DNA from: Pontederia crassipes
Lineage: Eukaryota > Streptophyta > Magnoliopsida > Commelinales > Pontederiaceae
Reading direction: 5' to 3'
Length of the DNA stretch: 64,000 nt
NCBI GenBank assembly: GCA_030549335.1
Contig: CM060190.1
Location: 72,864,118 to 72,928,117 of the forward strand
Shown here: positions 1 through 11,597 of the stretch, one piece after another
Numbering within the stretch: the first letter of the stretch is position 1
Layout of the letters: each line of letters starts with the position of its first letter
Program-made: the position numbers and the translations under genes
The notes under the pieces: model-generated
Database searches by the model: none
Seen by the model: only the letters and a program-made list of their open reading frames with translations
What the model was told of the DNA's origin: nothing

Positions 1-30
1 CAAGAGGAGATAGACATTAAGTAACCTATA

Positions 31-1375
31 GGCTCTGTTTGGCGTGCCCTAAATCAGGGGCTGCATTAGCGTTCAGAGGATGAAACATTGTTATCATTGT
101 TTGGTAAACTTAAACAGTAAACAGCAGTTAACGTTTTGGTAAAAAAATGAAATGATTAAACAACTAACGTATAGGGGTCTTCCAATTAGCAGTTCACTTT
201 TTTCCACTTTAACCCTTTTATCAATGAGTCATGTGCATTTAAAAAGTATTTGTTGGTTGTACCAAAAAAAAATTCTGTTAGTCATCAACAATTTTTTCGC
301 TTCTCCAACTAATTTAATTCCATTTGAATGTATGTTCTGTTTGGCAAAAACATTTTTTCTATTTTCTATTATTCTTGTCTTTTATACATGCACTGCAACA
401 AACATATTTTAAATAAACTTATATCCTTATGGTCCAATTATAATTATCAATTTTACTTCAAGGACAAAATATTAATTATGAATATTTTTTACTTTTTACT
501 GACTGGATTTGTATATTTCTTTTAAAATATTTATGATGCAAAATGATTAGTGTCATTCTAAAGAATCAAATTAACTTTTTTGTAAGAATATTTAATTTTG
601 AGGTTGCAAAAATAATCCAAGATAAAATATTTTAATGTATATGATATTATGAATTAACTAATTTATTATACGATGTCCTTTTGTTAATCATAGAATTCAA
701 GCTGGTTGGTGTAAGTGGAGGAAAGCCACTGGAGTTCTTTGTGATAGAAAAGTACCCAATAAAGTTAAAGGAAAATTCTATCGTACTGTTATAAGACCAG
801 CAGTGTTATATGGTAGTGAATGTTGGGCTATGAAGGAACAACATGAACGTAAAGTGGGGATAGCCGAAATGAGGATGTTTAGATGGATGTGTGGTCATTC
901 AAGATTAGATAAGATTAGGAATGACCATATACGTGAACGAGTCGGAGTGGCTCCTATTAGTGAGAAAATGGTAGAGAATCGTTTAAGATGGTTTGATCAT
1001 GTTCAGAGAAGACCATTAGATGCGCCAGTAAGAAGAGTAGATCAAATAATCTGGAGTCCGATTAAAAGAGGGAGAGGGAGGCCAAGGCGGACACTTGGCG
1101 AACTAATAGAGCAAGATCTATTGATGAATAATATACCGAAAGGTTTGGTTACTAATAGAACGGAATGACGTCGTATGATCCATGTAGCCGACCCCACCTG
1201 GTAGGATAAGGCTTTGTTGTTATTGTATTATACGATGTCCTTTTATGTCTTTTTGTATTCAACAATCTACTCAACCGCTAAATGTACCAAACACTTATTT
1301 ATCAATTTCATAATGGAACCTCTAACCGTTAACCGCTATTCGCTTATCAAACCGCTAGAAATGCCAAACAGAGCC
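31..1375. mobile_element. Terminal-inverted-repeat DNA transposon (non-autonomous), interrupted by a LINE
   Basis: The left end reads GGCTCTGTTTGGC (31-43) and the right end GCCAAACAGAGCC (1363-1375), a perfect 13-bp inverted repeat. ATA lies directly outside both ends, a possible 3-bp target duplication. The inside is AT-rich with no transposase. With the LINE at 683-1225 and its 19-bp duplicated target removed, about 783 bp remain. The termini resemble those of the 50037-50750 element, which has a clean TTA duplication, so PIF/Harbinger is the likeliest superfamily. ATA is not the canonical TWA target, so the assignment is inference. The element lies in intron 2 of the augmin subunit 2 gene. 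Confidence 0.6.
683..1225 (+). mobile_element. 5'-truncated RTE-type LINE with reverse-transcriptase C-terminal fragment
   Basis: A frame open from 683 to 1168 encodes the C-terminal end of a plant non-LTR retrotransposon polyprotein (…RTVIRPAVLYGSECWAMKE…, then a basic GRGRPRR stretch). It stops at a TGA (1166-1168) where the 46 kb copy has TGG, so this copy is shortened. The 3' end is the conserved GTAGCCGACCCCACCTG…GGATAAGGCTTTG block followed by a short TTG-rich tail instead of poly(A), as expected for the RTE clade. The element is flanked by a perfect 19-bp duplication, TATTATACGATGTCCTTTT, at 664-682 and 1226-1244. It sits inside the 31-1375 element, so it is the younger insertion. Confidence 0.85.
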
Positions 1376-1624
1376 ATAGACCCAAGGCATGGAAGGTGCT
1401 ACTGTATGACTGGGCATTGAACCATATAATAAAAAAAGGCAGCAGAAGAGGCATAATGATTATTCCATGATAAAAGCGACTTTCATTCATTATCACTACA
1501 GAATATGAAGCAGAAAAGTATGAAATATGATGCAAGAAGAAAGTGAGTTCATTCTTGTAGAAGAATAACCTAAGGGCATGGAGTTTTTTTCCCCTGAATA
1601 ATCATTGATCTTTCTATTACTCAC

Positions 1625-3082
1625 CTTTCGTCCTTGAAGCTCAACCTGCAGATCAGAAATATTTCTCTGAACTGTGGAAAGCTCGCGCAATATCCTTATT
1701 AAGTCATCACTTTTGTTCCCACCATTAGAACTTGACAAGCTTTGCTGATTTTCCTAGCAGTAGAAAATATGGAAATGTCAGATTTTAGAAGTTTAACTAG
1801 GTTGAAAGGTGCTATGAAAAGGGAGAGAAGAATCGCACACAAAGAAGAAACACGATATTTACGAGGTTCACCCTAAACTAGGCTACGTCCTCGGGTGGCG
1901 ATAGTATTATTTGATGTGGAATATTGATGATTACAAGGATGTTGAATAACCCAATTGTCATGGAGTTTATATAGGGACTCCAACACAAAATATGATACAA
2001 AAAAACTCTAGGCTTCGCTGTCCTAATTGTTTGAGCGTATGCATAGGGTTTACAACTGTGTTAAGATTCAAAGCATTATCAACAAACGACTTAAGAGTTA
2101 TAAAATCTCTGGGATCCTATTGAATGTCCATTGGAAACTAAATGATTTTTTACACTCTCAACAGTCATATGACTATCACAACCATAACAGGATTATGTTA
2201 ACTAAAAACATGTTCCAAGTAAGGTGGATACAAGCCGAGCCAAGATAAGCCAATGCTTAAATAGGCCAGGCCTGCTTGAAAAGTTTAGTAAACAAGGTAG
2301 GACAAAGACTTGTAATAGGAAAAAAAATAAATTGGGTTAGATGAAGTGTAGTCCAAGCAAACACTTCAGGTAAATGATTTAACATATATTTAGATTATTA
2401 TGAGGAAAAAAAATCAAAGAATGATCCTTTCTAGTCCATTGCAAACTTATTTCTACCAGGAACAAAGTTCACAAAGTGATTGATAAATGCGAACTCTGCA
2501 TTAATACTCACAATTTTCTGCAAGGTTTGAAAACCTTGCGAACTTTATTCTGACATCGGTATCAAAGTCTTGTCCTCAGAAGTGTACAGAATTTTGGAAA
2601 ATGCGAGAGAAAGAAGGAAAATACATGTTTGATATATATAAAGGATGGAATTCACGAATCTCTCTGCTTCCTGCTCTATCGTAATAGATCAACTGTCCAA
2701 GTCTTCACCAATTACAAGAAAATTTCTTTTGAACCTCGGCTTCGTTGAGTGCGATCTGGCAAAGCCAAGGGGATCTATCAAACCACAAACTGAATGATTG
2801 GTACCCGAAAGGAGTGAAAGGACTATGTAATTGGCAGAGAAGGATGGACAGAAGTAGCCCAACGACACAAAGATCGAGATTGCGGCAAACAGGGGATCAA
2901 GAAGAAGAACTTTGATTGATTTCGAACCAGATGCAAACCTGGACAGCAGGAGTAGGAGGAGGGGGCACCGCGAAGCCGAGGTCAGCCGCGATGGAGAGGG
3001 CCTCCGCCATGCCGCCCAGCCGTTTCGTTGCCCTCCTCGTCGCCCATCCGCCCGTCGCCGTCGCGTCCCCCGATGCCGACAT
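1625..3082 (-). CDS. AUG2: Augmin subunit 2 (AUG2/HAUS2-like), 5' part only
   Basis: Two minus-strand coding exons are visible. Exon 1 is 3082-2939 (48 codons, starting [12 protein letters not shown]) and exon 2 is 1753-1625 (43 codons), both phase 0, with donors GT at 2938-2937 and 1624-1623 and acceptor CTGCTAG at 1754-1760. The joined protein has the augmin subunit 2 N-terminus: [17 protein letters not shown], a proline-rich linker, SSSNGG, then the amphipathic [19 protein letters not shown] helix. Augmin recruits gamma-tubulin to the sides of existing microtubules so that new microtubules branch in the spindle and phragmoplast. Exon 1 is GC-rich. The remaining exons should lie beyond the left edge; I did not find exon 3 in 1-1624. 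Two nested transposons occupy intron 2. The subunit assignment is from family recall of the N-terminus. Confidence 0.8.
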
Positions 3083-5088
3083 CTCGCTGTGTTACCTCCG
3101 CTTCCGAGACGCCGGCGAGAACGAACCGAACCGAAAGCTAAAAAAATATAAAAACCATACGCAGATCACATAGTAACGTGCTTACTCTCGAGAGTACATT
3201 GAGCGTCGTACTCGCTCGTTCTGACCGCAACAAGATCGCTATTTAAGTGGGGCCCTAAACAATTTATCATTAAGCATGAAAAACGATGTGTGAAAACCAG
3301 GTCTCTCTAGGAAAGGCGACGTGGCACTAATTACTTTATTAGGATCTGCTGTAAGAAGTGAGAAAAAAGATCAAGAACGGATTGGGCATCGATTACATCT
3401 TCACATGGACCCCACTATCTCCTCGCTGCATTATTAGTGTTCCCTGTGTGATACCACACAGGTAATTCCCGTAAAGCCGGGAAATTTTTAAAGTTAAACA
3501 GAGGTAACTAGTCGGACCGGGTTCAATTTTCGCGTCCCTTCCCCCCTCTCATACCAAAATTTAAAATTTGAAACTTCGAGAAAGATGGTTTTTTTTTATG
3601 TTTCCACAACTGGATCTGATTCCTCGTACATTTTTCGTTTCTGAATTCCTGTGACAATATGGTTCTTCATCGGAGCAACTATCAAATGCCATTAAGCAAG
3701 AAGGTTTCTGTAACCAGAGTAGCATTAAGCATGAGGTACGTGCTGAAATCCCAGTTATTATGCTATGGAGATAACAAAAATTGTTGAGCTGGTGTGTAAT
3801 GCCCTTCGTCATCGCTGATTCATTCTTATGTCAGTGTAATATTTATCAATTCATTTTAAAATGTACTCTTTTTAAGAGATGGAATTAGGAACGACAGGAA
3901 AGTAGGAAATTTCATAGGTTTTTGAAGGCCTAGAAAGCAATTAAACCATGAAAATCTTCTCTACCTTGTGGCGTTAAGAATGCATGAGTTTCCCATGCTT
4001 AGGATATATTTCTCGAGTGCTACTCACTAATTTAACATGAAGCCAGAACACCATTCCTATCATGTGAGATTTCTTAATCCTATATCTTAATCCATTATTA
4101 TTTTATTTCATCTGCCAGTGGAAGGTAGTAAATCTCATTTCAAAAATTACATTAACAATCTATGTTATGCCCTCTTCATACTGTATCAGTAATGCTTTTG
4201 TTCGTTGTTATCCTTGGACATTATAAGAATATGCCCTTAGTTTGATATAGTTGTGGGACGTAGTTAAGAAAGCATGATGACATAAGGTTTTAGTTTTTTG
4301 TCCCCTAAACCAAAGCTTACGTTGACTTGGATGACCTTGTTGACATCTTGTTTGATGCATTATGAGCTGGCCAAATATTTCAATACTTGTGGTGCCCTGC
4401 CAAAAAGTCCTGCACAGATACAGAAATGGTCAAATAAACTAGATTTTCAGGTTTCTGATGAGGATGGCATATCTTCAGTCTTCCAGCCATGGAGATCTAG
4501 TGATCCGCAAAGCTCCAACATTGGGATGAGCCATTTGATCCTGTGACCCTTTTAGAAGTAATAATACTTCAAATCTTCCCTAAAATGGATGGATATACGT
4601 AGTAATTTAACTTGTAATTAAAAGTTTAGATTGTTGATCAGTTGAATGGGCTGAGCAACAGTTGAAAGGTGCCAAAGGACATGACAAAGTGGCCAAATTA
4701 CCTTTGTTCATTAGTTTGATATAGTTTGTGATATCTCTGTTCATTATTTTTTATTTAAATTACCTTTGTTCATTATGATGATAGTTGATTGCTTCATGTC
4801 ACCACAGTTACTTTTAAAGATCGCAAAAATCAACATCAGTATGTCATCTTCCATATCTTTGTACAAATTCAGTTATAAACCATGTTGTAAAAGTCTAGTT
4901 TGACATTTTTGATGTTCCAGGCCAGTGTTGTACTGCAGAAACTTAATCGATAAAAAATCACATGGACTTCTTCATGTCATAACAAGATATTAAGCAATGG
5001 CAGAGACACGAGCTCTTTATAATGGGCTCTCATTCAAACATTATATTAAATGATTTAGTATATTTTGATTCAATCATATGCAAGTATG
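3083..5088. other. Intergenic, upstream of AUG2; no recognised gene
   Basis: The first few hundred bases should contain the AUG2 promoter (minus strand), but no clear TATA box is seen. The rest is AT-rich single-copy-looking DNA. A stop-free stretch at 4298-4546 (82 aa, containing YELAKYFNTCGALPKSP) looks exon-like in composition, but I cannot tie it to a family or find consistent splice partners. It may be a decayed exon. Confidence 0.4.
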
Positions 5089-5844
5089 TGTTGAAAAATA
5101 GTGGGTAGATGGAAAGAGAACAAGTGAACATCAAAACTTTGAGGCACGACGAATTGCTATCATTAGAAAATTAGTTGTCTCTATTCGAAGTTTGCTATTG
5201 AGTTTACGACAATAATACTCGCATGGTACCACGAAGTCACCGAGTTCGTCATCTAGTTGGAGAACTCAATCTCTTATTTTAGTAATTTATAATGATTTGA
5301 ATGTATTTTCATGTGTTGTAAATTGCATTTTCATTGCTTCTCATCACTTTCGATTGTTCGAAAATGCACGAAGGGGAAGCCTATTTATAGGCTTAAAAAG
5401 TTGTTTCACGAAAGGATGCGTCTAGTGTCTTTTCATTCAAAAGACACTCACATATTAATGAAAGGATTCACTTAATTCCTTTTCATATAAGGGCTCACCT
5501 TGTGATGAAAGGACACACCTATTCATATGTGGTCATATATCAAGAGACACGATTTGTGATGAAAAAATGCATCTATTCAAGTATGACCACAAATTTTTAA
5601 AAGAGTTGCATCACTTTATACGTGAAAAACACATTTTTTCACGTATAAAATGATGCAACTCTTTATCTAAGAATATTCTTTTATTAATAAAATAAGTATA
5701 ACACATGTGGACATGTCTTTTCATTCAATATGAACGTATTGAAAAGATGCAAATCCACATTTCATACTTAACTAATTTGTATGAACGTATTTTTAATGTT
5801 CACAAAGTAATATAATTGAAATTTGAAACTTTCAAATTTCAACA
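5089..5844. mobile_element. Solo-LTR-like block
   Basis: The block starts TGTTGAAA (5089-5096) and ends TTTCAACA (5837-5844), giving 8-bp inverted TG…CA termini typical of LTRs. It contains imperfect internal repeats around ACACTCACATATTAATGAAAGG / ATGAAAGGACACACC and a strong hairpin at 5600-5664 (two roughly 30-base arms, one mismatch). No protein-coding retroelement sequence adjoins it. The flanking five bases do not match (GTATG versus TAGTT), so the duplication is lost or the ends are misread. Confidence 0.45.
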
Positions 5845-7894
5845 TAGTTCTGGTAACATTGGTTGATCAACTGTCTTAAGTTGGATGAAGTAATTATTTT
5901 GGCTAAAAAGTTGAAGTTCATTGTCAATTAGTAATTCCTTCAGTAGTCTTAATCTTTAATGTGCCAAAACGTTTGAGCTGTTGTCATTTGATAGGTTTGG
6001 ATATATTTATCATGTTTCATTCATTTTGGAAGCATTAAAGTCTGCCAACCTGCCACCTGATGATATTTATACCTTGCCTATGTTATCTTCTAACTTGATT
6101 AAGCATTTCAGAATTTACTCAGGAAGTACTGATGAGCTCTTGGCTTAATCTGGTCGCACATCTTCCAGCTTGGATTATTCTCGTAGGACACTTTTTTCCA
6201 TTATTACAACTGTTTAATTTTCATCTGGCTAACCAATTCCAAGTTGCCTCCTTTGGCATGCTCAAGGGTCTGTTTCAAAAAAAAGTACTCTACTACTTTC
6301 TCACTGTCGTGCCAAATTTCCTTTATAATTTACTGTCCTTGTGGGGTCTTGTAATTGGTAGTAATGCCTGAGAACTGGGGTGTTACTGTTTGTGCATGTA
6401 GGGACAGACAGCTAAGCTACAATGGTGTAGAAATGTCCTATGTGCAAATTTGCAGACGTGATTCCAATTGGACATGGAGGAAGAGGAGGTGCCGCGTACA
6501 CAGCTCTGCTAATTGGGACCTGTATGTTTCTGCAGGTATCCATAATCCAACACAAACATGCATATTTGCCATAAGGCACAGTAGGCCTGCTTTGAGTGCT
6601 TGCAATCTTATAGCATTTAAACTTGAGGGACCTGTAGAATTAGAGAGCACAGAGCAAGGGAATGCACACCTTTCGTGCACATACACCTTGGATGATATCG
6701 AGTACAATAAGCTATTAAACATTATGAATGTCTCGTGTCACTCTTATTTTATAACCTATGCTTTAAAGATATGTTTGCTCGAAGATGTTGGTGAGCAAAC
6801 ACACATTTTAACTTGCTTTGTGAACGCTTGCCAATTCAAACAATCATTGCAAGATGCAGATTACCTATGAAAATGGGTTGCATACTGGTTATTTTTTGTG
6901 GGTTTAATGTATTTTGTTTGAGTATTATTATTTGTGTAATTAGATTATTTATTAACATTATATAAAACATAATTGTGCCGTTGAATATTAAAATTACAAT
7001 TGTGATTAATAATTAAAACTTGTTTATATATGAACGGTTTGTATAAGATTTAATGCTTAGAAATATTTATATGGATAAATCTAATCGTGAATCATGATCA
7101 CATATTTAAAGTTTAATGACTAAAATTACTTTTCTTATGGCGTCAGTAAATAGATTATTTGCACATAAATTTAATCAAACTTTCTCTTTTATTATTTAAA
7201 GAGAAAAACTAAAATAGTTTTTTTTAGGGATGAACATTGGCATAAAATGTTTGTACAAGATACTCATCTTAGTTTAAATGAGATGTTCTGGAAATAAGTT
7301 TCGTTAAATAAACCATTTTCACCCTAGAATGTAAACAGGAGTAAAATTGAGTTTGTAAGCAGGATCATAAAGATTGGATGCCAAAAAATATTTTTTGCCC
7401 AACGCATTTATGTTTTTCCATGGATTCCTCGAATTCGAATTCGATTAAAGAGAATTCTTTTTTTTTTACTTTTGCATCTTATTAGCCATGAGATTATTAA
7501 GAATTGGTGTGCACATTTTTTTAGTAGCTAATCGTTGATGTTTGAGAAGCGGCGTCGATTGATCAAATCATACGACGCTACTAAGCACACTAATTGCATA
7601 TTGAAAGTTCGATCCATCATCGATCTCAACTAATTCGATATCGTATACCTAACAGTGTTAAGGGAGACTCTTAATAAAAATTTTCTATATTCATAGAAAT
7701 TCAAATTCAAATTTCATCAAATACCTTCTCACCTTAAATATTTTCTCAACACTATTCTCAAACTTCACTTTATAATTTCTATCTTTTAACTTATTTCATC
7801 AAATATCCTTTTGATTTTTAATAAATAAATTTTTTATCACTCTATTGATGTGGTGCCACATGATAATTTCTCTTTCTTCCACGCTTACATTAAT
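5845..7894. other. Intergenic; one unexplained ORF, otherwise AT-rich
   Basis: The only long open frame is 6355-6870 (described separately). From 6870 on the sequence is very AT-rich, with no gene signal. A short palindrome, ATGTGGTGCCACAT, lies at 7848-7861. Confidence 0.4.
6355..6870 (+). other. Unrecognised 171-codon open frame (possible decayed exons)
   Basis: The frame is open from an ATG at 6355 to a TGA at 6868-6870. The protein is cysteine-rich in its N-terminal half and has no motif I recognise. An overlapping frame reads CPMCKFADVIPIGHGG near 6435-6490 and then approaches a CTGCAGGT splice-like junction at 6532-6539, so a short exon in that frame is as plausible as the long ORF. 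I cannot assign a family. It may be a pseudogene fragment or chance. Confidence 0.2.
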
Positions 7895-8067
7895 AAAAAA
7901 TATTTAATAAATAAAAAAATTGATGCCATCCCATCAGCTTGAGCCGAAGGGGATGACCCCTTCCCTACATAGGGCTTTCTTCCTAAGCGCAAGGAACCTC
8001 CCTCCCTTTCTCTATTATGCTTGCGTTAGAAGGGATGTCATCATTTTTTATTTTTTAAATATTATTT
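7895..8067. repeat. Small foldback (MITE-like) repeat
   Basis: The left arm 7895-7932 (ending ATTGATGCCATCCC) pairs with the right arm 8032-8067 (starting GGGATGTCATCATTTTTTAT) over about 36 bases with few mismatches. The spacer is about 100 bp and relatively GC-rich. No target duplication is certain. An RTE tail insertion lies 3 bp to 4 bp beyond its right end. Confidence 0.5.
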
Positions 8068-8083
8068 TATTTTTAAATAATGT

Positions 8084-8143
8084 AACCATATCATCCATGT
8101 AGCCGATCCCACCTAGTGGGATAAGACTTTGTTGTTGTTGTTG
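8084..8143 (+). mobile_element. Extremely short RTE LINE 3' tail insertion
   Basis: This is only 60 bp: CCATGTAGCCGATCCCACCT followed by AGTGGGATAAGACTTTG and a (TTG)n tail, the same 3' end as the LINE at 683-1225. It is flanked by a perfect 13-bp duplication, TTTTAAATAATGT, at 8071-8083 and 8144-8156. It is therefore a complete but severely 5'-truncated insertion. Confidence 0.85.
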
Positions 8144-8156
8144 TTTTAAATAATGT

Positions 8157-9182
8157 CATGTTATGCGTCAATCAAGTGATCAAAAAATCGCCTATCATCA
8201 AAATAATAGTTGACAAAATAAGTTAAAAAAATAAAGAATAATCTTATTATAAAATAAAATTTGAAAATAAATTTAAGAATAACAGAAAATGTCAAATGTG
8301 AAAGACATTTAGTGAAATAAACTTTACTAAGTAAAGAGAGACATTTATCACTCCGCTTTCAACAACCACTGTTTGGTGCTGGTGAGCACATTTGATCCTG
8401 CACAAAGTACCAAGCACAGCGTGTTAAATTAACTCGTCGAGACCGGAAGAGTTGTCCACGTTTGTGGCCACGCCCCCCCCCCCCCCCCCCCGGCGTACGA
8501 CCGCGGATTCAGCAGAAGAACAAAAAAGGCTAACAGAGGGCTCCGCTCGACTCCGATCAAACGAAACACGTTCAAAAAGATTCACGCGGCAGACAGTTCC
8601 TCCCGCCGGAACTGTTCACTGACGCTGCAAACAGTGGCATCCCATCTGATGACAGAATTTGGAACGTCCGCATCCTCACTACTTTGATCACGGAAAAAGA
8701 ACAAACACTGGACAGAATGACAGGGGAGAGAGAGATGAGAGAGATGAAATGGCATCTGATGATGGACCCCCCCTGTAAACTCGTTTTGGGATCTTTCATC
8801 CATCGCCTCACTGCCACTTTTGTTCAAATTATAATGTGTGGGGGGTACTCTGATAGATATGAAATCATGACAGGATTTCAGATTTCTGACAGGTAGAGGC
8901 CATTTTTCCAGTTGTTAATTGTCGTCGTTCCGGGGAGGGCTCCAAATCTTGCTCCATTTATCATTTCGTGATGTCAGGAAAATTAACTCGATGGAAATGG
9001 AATGCATGCATGAGACGATCCGAGATGAGATGAGATGAATCCCGTAGAACAAGGAACTGGTGGCACTGCACTGCAACGCATGCACGCGTCCACCTGAAAT
9101 GTGAAGGAACAGCCAAAGCCGCTGGGCCCTGTACGCCATACAACGAGTGTCTCCTTTTGCCGTTTCCCCTGGCGTTTAATTA

Positions 9183-9183
<1 letters not shown>
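8157..9183. other. Intergenic with a C homopolymer; no gene recognised
   Basis: Sequence is AT-rich to about 8340, then of moderate GC from 8450 to 9150. A run of 19 C lies at 8473-8491. Short ORFs on both strands (8572-8827, 8915-9143) overlap each other and have no recognisable motif, so I treat them as chance. Confidence 0.4.

Positions 9184-9220
<37 letters not shown>
9184..9220. repeat. 37-base C homopolymer
   Basis: An uninterrupted run of 37 C is seen directly. Such a tract can form G-quadruplex or i-motif structures. Its exact length in an assembly is usually uncertain. Confidence 0.9.
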
Positions 9221-10059
9221 TTGCACTAATTTAACCATCTCCTTCAGTTGCATGTGCGTTTGCGTTGTGCCCAAAGATAAAGTAATGCCACAACTTTTTT
9301 TTATTTATTTAGATTATCATCTCAGTATTGGAAAAGTAAACTGGATTGTTGAATTCACATGCACTCTACACATTGATGACGAGAATTGATTAATAATTAA
9401 TTAAGTTCGACTAATTTGATGTCGTCGAACCTAAAATCTGCTTAGAAGACTGCCCAGAGATAAGTCGATAATATATTGATCAACTTTGATCCCTTAGTTA
9501 ATTTACAGAGTACCTCGAGGGAGGGAAATCAAAGACGGAGCCCAGAAATTTTAGAAGGTGCGTTTGTTATGTTTTCTTTCATATTTATGATAAGGAGTCT
9601 AATTTTGTTGTCGTAAACTTTAATTTTCAGGAGTTTAAATAATTATGGTGTGTACAATATTTTTTTATCTAAACTCATCTATGTCCAAGATTAAGTACTC
9701 GACTAATCCGACATTGGAATGAGAATTGAGTAGAAAACTGTAATTAAATTGATGACCAACGTTAAGCTCCCACAAATTCTTAATTAGTTTTGTCAATTAA
9801 ATTTGGTTGAGCTCTATATATCCAACCAAAATATTACTGATTAACCTGAAGTTAGGAAAAAAAGTTGATCGAGTTATATCCGAATTGGACCTGACATATA
9901 ATTTTAGCTTTATGTGATTGGAAGAGGAGGACTGAAAGGTGACATGGCGATGGAGGGACCAAATTTGCTCAGAGCCTCACCCGCCGGTCATCGAACCAAT
10001 TTTGATGCTCCGCTCGACTTGTTCAATCCGCCAGCTTTCATTTTATCCTCTTTCTAGTA

Positions 10060-10090
<31 letters not shown>

Positions 10091-11597
10091 ATCATATTCC
10101 AGATATGATCAGAATTTGTGTGCACACATACATGTTACATGTCTCACACGTTGATCTTGTCAATAAATTAATAAATTTGTGTTTCATCTTGAGACGTGCA
10201 TGTGGTTTAGAAATTGTCGTAGCTTTAGTTTCAAAGATAAACAAGAGGATAAAATTATTATTATTATTATTATAAATTAGTGATTCGACTAGAAGATAAC
10301 GATTAGTTATTAGTGGATAGTGAATAGCGATTTGTTTATAAATTTGAGAAAAATTGTTTGATAAATATAACGGTATACTTGTATAATTACTAAAATAGAC
10401 ATAAGAATATAATTTATATTTATTCTTATAAGAATTATATCCATAAGAATTAATTTAAAATATTTTATTTTGAATAATTTTTTTAATACGAATTATTGAT
10501 TATTTTAAAAATATTCTTTTTCTTTAAGTAAAATTAAAGATGTGATATATTAAATAAAAAATAATATATGATGTTTTAAAAAAAATAAACAAAAGTTTTA
10601 TATTAAAACAAATGAGGATATAATATGAATAAATATAAAATCGCTATACTCTAAAAAGTAATTTATAACATTTTATCCTAAAACTTCTACGCTATATTTT
10701 AACTCGATTTAATCGCTATTTAATACTTTAATTTTTATGCTCGTCAATAAGTGCCATAATAAAGTTCCGTGGATCGTCATTCAAATTCCATGGTGATATT
10801 AAAGAATATTCCTTTCGAATAGTTTAAAACATCATAGATCAACTGTAACAAATTTGCTGAGATTTTTTATATCGCAAAAAAATCAATGAAGATTATTTAT
10901 CACTTAAAAGTCTTAAACTAGTCACGTTGGTGAATTCTTATGCTTGATGTGACCTTTTTTATTTTTTAAAAAATATGTGAAGAAGAGAAAATATTCACCT
11001 AACAATTCACCTCTTGACTAACGATAATTGATCCAATGATCATAGTTGAAATGTTTCTAAAATTATATAATTATAATACTAAAAAAAATTGAGCGATCAT
11101 AGAAAATATCTCTAAAATTGAATGATCATGATGTCTAGGTAAAGAATACTTTTTAGGGAATATTAATTTTTATTTCCAAATTACACTATTTTAATGGTAA
11201 AATTTTGTATTCTAACTTATCAAGAAAATTTCTTACGACTCCAGAATTTTATCAACACAAGCACCAGCGCAATTTAAAAAAATGTCTAAAATGAGTGCTT
11301 ACAAATAAATGATATGAGCATAATGTCATGTAAACTCCACCAAGGTAAAAGGAGGGAGGGACAGGGCAGGAGACGGAATCTCTCAAACTCCGACCACCAC
11401 CTCCTCCTCTGTTTTCCTCTGTTTTGTCTACTTGCTCCACTCCACTCCAAGTTCCCCACTCTTTCTTTTGTTATCTTCTTCTACTTCTTCCTGCTACTTG
11501 TACTACTACCACCACCACCACCTTCCCCCCATGAAATGCCTCCAAGATTCCATCTTTCTTCCTTCCTCTGCCTCCCACCGGCACCCCCACATCCTCC
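9221..11597. other. AT-rich intergenic region upstream of the LIN-like gene
   Basis: No gene is seen. Microsatellites occur: (TAA)n at about 10058-10089 and (TTA)n at 10254-10274. The last 250 bases (about 11340-11597) become C/T-rich with ACC and CTT repeats and are probably the 5' leader of the gene starting at 11598. Longer ORFs in other frames here are by-products of that low-complexity leader and the GC-rich first exon. Confidence 0.5.
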
